A DNA stretch of 27,759 nt, taken from Nitrospiraceae bacterium. GTDB taxonomy: Bacteria; Nitrospirota; Nitrospiria; Nitrospirales; UBA8639. The translations under genes were made by a program, and so were the position numbers. Below, piece after piece: positions 25,358-27,759 of this stretch (the first letter of the stretch is position 1; each line of letters begins with the position of its first letter). Below the pieces are notes generated by a model. That model made no database searches. It saw only the letters and a list, made by a program, of their open reading frames with translations, and had not been told where the DNA came from. The stretch lies in contig JACKFF010000022.1 in NCBI GenBank assembly GCA_020632595.1, positions 1-27,759 of the forward strand, read 5' to 3'.

Positions 25358-26030
25358 GAGGATGTTTGAGAACGTATCCGAGCCCCCGCACCGTATGAAT
25401 GAGCTGGAGGGTAAACCCTTTATCGATTTTTTCCCTGAGTTTGCTGATCCGGGCTTCGACCACGTTCGTTCCGGGGTCGAAATGATAATCCCACACCCGT
25501 TCCATGATCATGGTTTTAGATACGACATGCCCCGCATTCCGGATTAAATATTCCAGAAGAGCGAATTCTTTCGGTTGGAGATCCAGCTTCTTTCCGGCTC
25601 GGGACACGGTCCGAGCAAGAAGATCCAACTGTAAGTCTTCAAACGACAAGCTAGAAGGTTCCGCCACATGTTGCGCTCGCCGGAGCAGGGACTCAACACG
25701 AGCCAGCAATTCACTGAAGGAAAACGGTTTAATCAGATAATCATCCCCTCCTCTGCGTAATCCATGGATCCGATCATCGACGGTCCGTTTCGCACTCAGG
25801 ATAATAATCGGGAGTGACTTTTTGGCTTGTCTGATCCGATCCAGAATCGTCAACCCATCCACGCCCGGTAGCATAAGATCCAGGATACCCACGTCATAAT
25901 CCTGAGTGAGCGCCGCCTGCAACCCAATCTCCCCATCCGCCCAATGATCGACGATAAACCCGGCTTCCTTCATCCCCTTCCGGATAAAATCGGCAATAAT
26001 TTGGTCATCTTCGATGAGCAGAATTCTCAT
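25350..26030 (-). CDS. OmpR/PhoB-family response regulator
   Basis: 226 residues. The receiver domain starts MRILLIEDDQ with the acidic pocket Asp8/Asp9. The phospho-acceptor is Asp51 in GILDLMLPGVDG, and the switch Thr/Ser with conserved Lys is in IIILSAKRTVDD. The C-terminal winged-helix domain (about 130-222) has LDLQPKEFALLEYLIRNAGH, VVSKTMIMERVWDY and the recognition-helix part NVVEARISKLREKI, then TVRGLGYVLK. All key residues are intact. It precedes the kinase with an 8-nt overlap and is divergent from the outer-membrane protein gene at 26257. The 226-nt intergenic region with repeats (26031-26256) is the likely site for autoregulation. Its targets are unknown. Confidence 0.95.
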   Translation of the reverse strand: MRILLIEDDQIIADFIRKGMKEAGFIVDHWADGEIGLQAALTQDYDVGILDLMLPGVDGLTILDRIRQAKKSLPIIILSAKRTVDDRIHGLRRGGDDYLIKPFSFSELLARVESLLRRAQHVAEPSSLSFEDLQLDLLARTVSRAGKKLDLQPKEFALLEYLIRNAGHVVSKTMIMERVWDYHFDPGTNVVEARISKLREKIDKGFTLQLIHTVRGLGYVLKHPHA

Positions 26031-26091
26031 GCAGCACGATCTTTCGCATCCTTTGAAGGCGCCCTCATCATGCCCTTTCCGATTTGATGAA

Positions 26092-26105
26092 AGTCAAGTT
26101 TGACT
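26092..26105. promoter_or_regulatory. 14-bp palindrome in the divergent promoter region
   Basis: AGTCAAGTTTGACT has perfect 6-bp arms around GT. Each arm contains a TTGACT -35-like hexamer, one on each strand; possible -10 elements are weak (CACTAT at 26123-26128 on the + strand after 17 nt). It could be an operator overlapping divergent promoters. Confidence 0.35.
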
Positions 26106-26156
26106 CTCCAGTCCCTTCCAGCCACTATTTTATCCCAGAGAACGCCGAGAGCCACA

Positions 26157-26179
26157 TTATCATATGATGAACTTATCAT
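26157..26179. repeat. direct repeat TTATCAT x2 with a short palindrome
   Basis: TTATCAT occurs at 26157-26163 and 26173-26179, 16 nt apart. The first copy overlaps the palindrome ATCATATGAT (26159-26168). OmpR-type regulators usually bind direct repeats about 10-11 nt apart, so the 16-nt spacing is not a good match. Confidence 0.25.
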
Positions 26180-26256
26180 TCGGTCGTTGAGTTAGTTGCC
26201 AAAGATTTGAGATAGTCTGTGGAAACTGATGGGGTTTTGCAATATCTGACGTTTCC

Positions 26257-27399
26257 ATGAGCCTATCATCACCCATCAACCAGAGCATAGGCATTCTGGG
26301 CTTGCTCGTGATCGTAGGGTTCGGGACTCTTCCACAGGCCGCAGCACAGGAAACAACGCCCGCCGACACCACCACGCCTGCCTCCAAACCTGTCAGGATC
26401 TACCGAACGCCCGATGAGCGACGGGAAGCCGCATTAGGCAGACAACTCACGCCCTGGCTCCTCTTCGGAACGGTCGTCGATCTAGAAAAAGATTGGAGGA
26501 CGACCAATCTTTCCCATGGACGAAAATCCGTCATGAATCCGGATCCGTCTCTGGCCATTGAATTGGGGTTCGAACTCACATCTTTCAAATGGCTTGAAGC
26601 AGAACTCCTCTTTGCGATCGAAGACAACGGACGTCGACATTATCAAGAGGTAGACGAAGGATTCGTCGGTGTGAACGTCGGAGAGTTTGGGGCCAAAGTC
26701 GGGCTGCTCTACCTTCCATTCGGAGAGTTTTACAGTCATTTCGTTACCGGTCCCTTGCTGGAATTCGGACAAACCCGAAGACCGGCCGGCATTATCGACT
26801 ATACGTTGTGGGAGACGGTTGAGATTCTGGGATATGTGTTTGACAGCCAAGTCAACAAGCAGGGAACCCACAGAAAGGTTTCGATCGATTGGGGGTTGGC
26901 GGCAGAAGTAACTTTACTTGACGAATCGATCCGTATCGGCGGGGGATATATTTCCGATCTCGGAGAAGGAGAGGGAGATTTCTTTTTGGATTTCCGGAAT
27001 AAGTTCAGACGACGGGTCCCAGGCTGGAACTTACACGGAATGATCGGACTCGCGCCGTTTGAATTCACTGGGGAGATTGTGCATGCCACGGAATCCATCC
27101 GTGAATTTCCCATGAATGCGGATAAACCGCTGGCCTATAACTTTGAGGTGGCCTATTACCCATCACAGTGGGACTGGATTCAGTTCGCCGTACGGTATGA
27201 GCGGACTGCCGAATTGGAAGATGAACCAGAAATTAGTTATGGGGTTGGTACCACGATCCGGCCATTTGAGAGCCTCAATCTGAGCTTCTCGGGGGAATAT
27301 CTCCATGGAACCTTCAAGAAGGGATTTGCCTTGGATGCCGACAACAATCAACTACGGAGTTATGACCTGTTTGCACTCCAAACCACTATTCAGTTTTAA
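26257..27399 (+). CDS. outer-membrane beta-barrel protein, LbtU-like porin family
   Basis: 380 residues with a signal peptide (hydrophobic core about 10-24, cleavage near QAAA/QE at 30-31), a short Thr/Pro-rich linker and then alternating amphipathic beta strands ending in Phe (TTIQF), the C-terminal outer-membrane signature. Inside, VGLLYLPFGEFYSHFVTGPL and LLEFGQTRRPAGI resemble the LbtU family of siderophore-related porins, in which a similar PFG-F-SH segment recurs. LbtU in Legionella takes up legiobactin, but substrate cannot be transferred from this likeness. Later strands include LNLSFSGEYLHGTFKK. The gene is divergent from the response regulator, suggesting shared control. I see no clear ribosome site before the ATG at 26257, so the start is less certain. 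No terminator hairpin with a T-run follows. Confidence 0.8.
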   Translation: MSLSSPINQSIGILGLLVIVGFGTLPQAAAQETTPADTTTPASKPVRIYRTPDERREAALGRQLTPWLLFGTVVDLEKDWRTTNLSHGRKSVMNPDPSLAIELGFELTSFKWLEAELLFAIEDNGRRHYQEVDEGFVGVNVGEFGAKVGLLYLPFGEFYSHFVTGPLLEFGQTRRPAGIIDYTLWETVEILGYVFDSQVNKQGTHRKVSIDWGLAAEVTLLDESIRIGGGYISDLGEGEGDFFLDFRNKFRRRVPGWNLHGMIGLAPFEFTGEIVHATESIREFPMNADKPLAYNFEVAYYPSQWDWIQFAVRYERTAELEDEPEISYGVGTTIRPFESLNLSFSGEYLHGTFKKGFALDADNNQLRSYDLFALQTTIQF

Positions 27400-27619
27400 A
27401 AGATCCAATTACTATTGCAATACTGATGTTGGACGGAGGCTAGGTATCAAAGCTCCCGGCAATATCAATGGGAACACGACGCCGCGATACCGTGAGTTCG
27501 GCGGAACACGACAAAACATTACATCCCTGCAGCCAAAAAGAACCTGCACGAGTTAGGGTGTGAAGGCCATAACCCGTGAGGATCATTCATCTCGAAAAGG
27601 AAAAGGCCACCCGATTGGT

Positions 27620-27759
27620 CTATCGAGTTTGTTCGAGATAGAACTGATTTTGACTGCTGCCTAGGGAAGAACGATCCAATTGAACGGTTCCTGCCGCAGA
27701 CAGTGGAAAGCTGCCGAGTTCAAATTCTTGGAAAAATGTGCCAGAAAAAATTCGCTTCA
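27620..27759 (-). CDS. possible C-terminal end of a gene running off the right edge
   Basis: A - strand frame open from the window end to a TAG at 27620-27622, with content such as KRIFSGTFFQEFELGSFPLS and SSQNQFYLEQTR. It is short, has no motif, and could be chance. The 220 nt between it and the barrel gene (27400-27619) hold nothing I recognise. Confidence 0.3.
   Translation of the reverse strand, partial: KRIFSGTFFQEFELGSFPLSAAGTVQLDRSSLGSSQNQFYLEQTR

Noticed and set aside
1..27759. CRISPR arrays, tRNA or rRNA genes, insertion-sequence ends
   Set aside because: No regularly spaced repeats, tRNA-like T-arm motifs, rRNA stretches or terminal inverted repeats with target duplications were seen by eye.

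Overview
The window is most likely a chromosome fragment from a Gram-negative, Nitrospira-like bacterium (phylum Nitrospirota). This is inferred from a Wza/Wzc-type envelope export system, an outer-membrane barrel protein, a moderate GC content judged by eye, and the look of the protein sequences. No rRNA or tRNA gene is present to confirm it.

Positions 1-11453 (+ strand) hold a tightly packed set of genes for polysaccharide repeat-unit assembly. In order they are a WecG/TagA/CpsF glycosyltransferase (cut by the window edge), a Wzx-type flippase, a hexapeptide acyltransferase, a nucleotidyltransferase-like/thymidylate-kinase-like fusion, a GT4 glycosyltransferase, an APH-like small-molecule kinase, a GT2 glycosyltransferase, a Wzy/WaaL-type polymerase or ligase, a PslG-like (GH39-type) glycoside hydrolase and a second GT4. 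Many gene junctions overlap or nearly overlap (ATGA, 11-nt overlap, CTGA). The last GT4 appears to start at a non-standard CTG overlapping the upstream stop.

Positions 11520-16039 (- strand) converge on that set and encode the export and length-control machinery: a Wza-type lipoprotein, a GumC/Wzz-type chain-length protein, an ExeA-type ATPase with a C-terminal LysM domain, and a CpsD/BY-kinase-like protein without the Walker A lysine. Together the two sets look like one Wzx/Wzy-dependent exopolysaccharide or capsule locus. The 16040-16562 leader of the export operon carries two inverted repeats that could be operators.

Positions 16563-22763 are a gene graveyard. Translating across frames recovers broken remnants of an SRAP (YedK/HMCES) protein, a carboxypeptidase-regulatory-like lipoprotein, a small membrane protein, an AAA+ ATPase, an FHA-PrsW intramembrane protease and a multi-pass membrane protein with an internal deletion. 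All are broken by indels or stops, while the flanking genes are intact, so this is real decay rather than poor sequence.

Positions 22764-27759 are intact again: a secreted Cys-rich protein, a sensor histidine kinase and an overlapping OmpR-type response regulator (all - strand), then a divergent outer-membrane barrel protein resembling LbtU-type porins (+ strand). A possible gene end lies on the - strand at the right edge. The two-component system may control its neighbours, but the sequence only suggests this by position.
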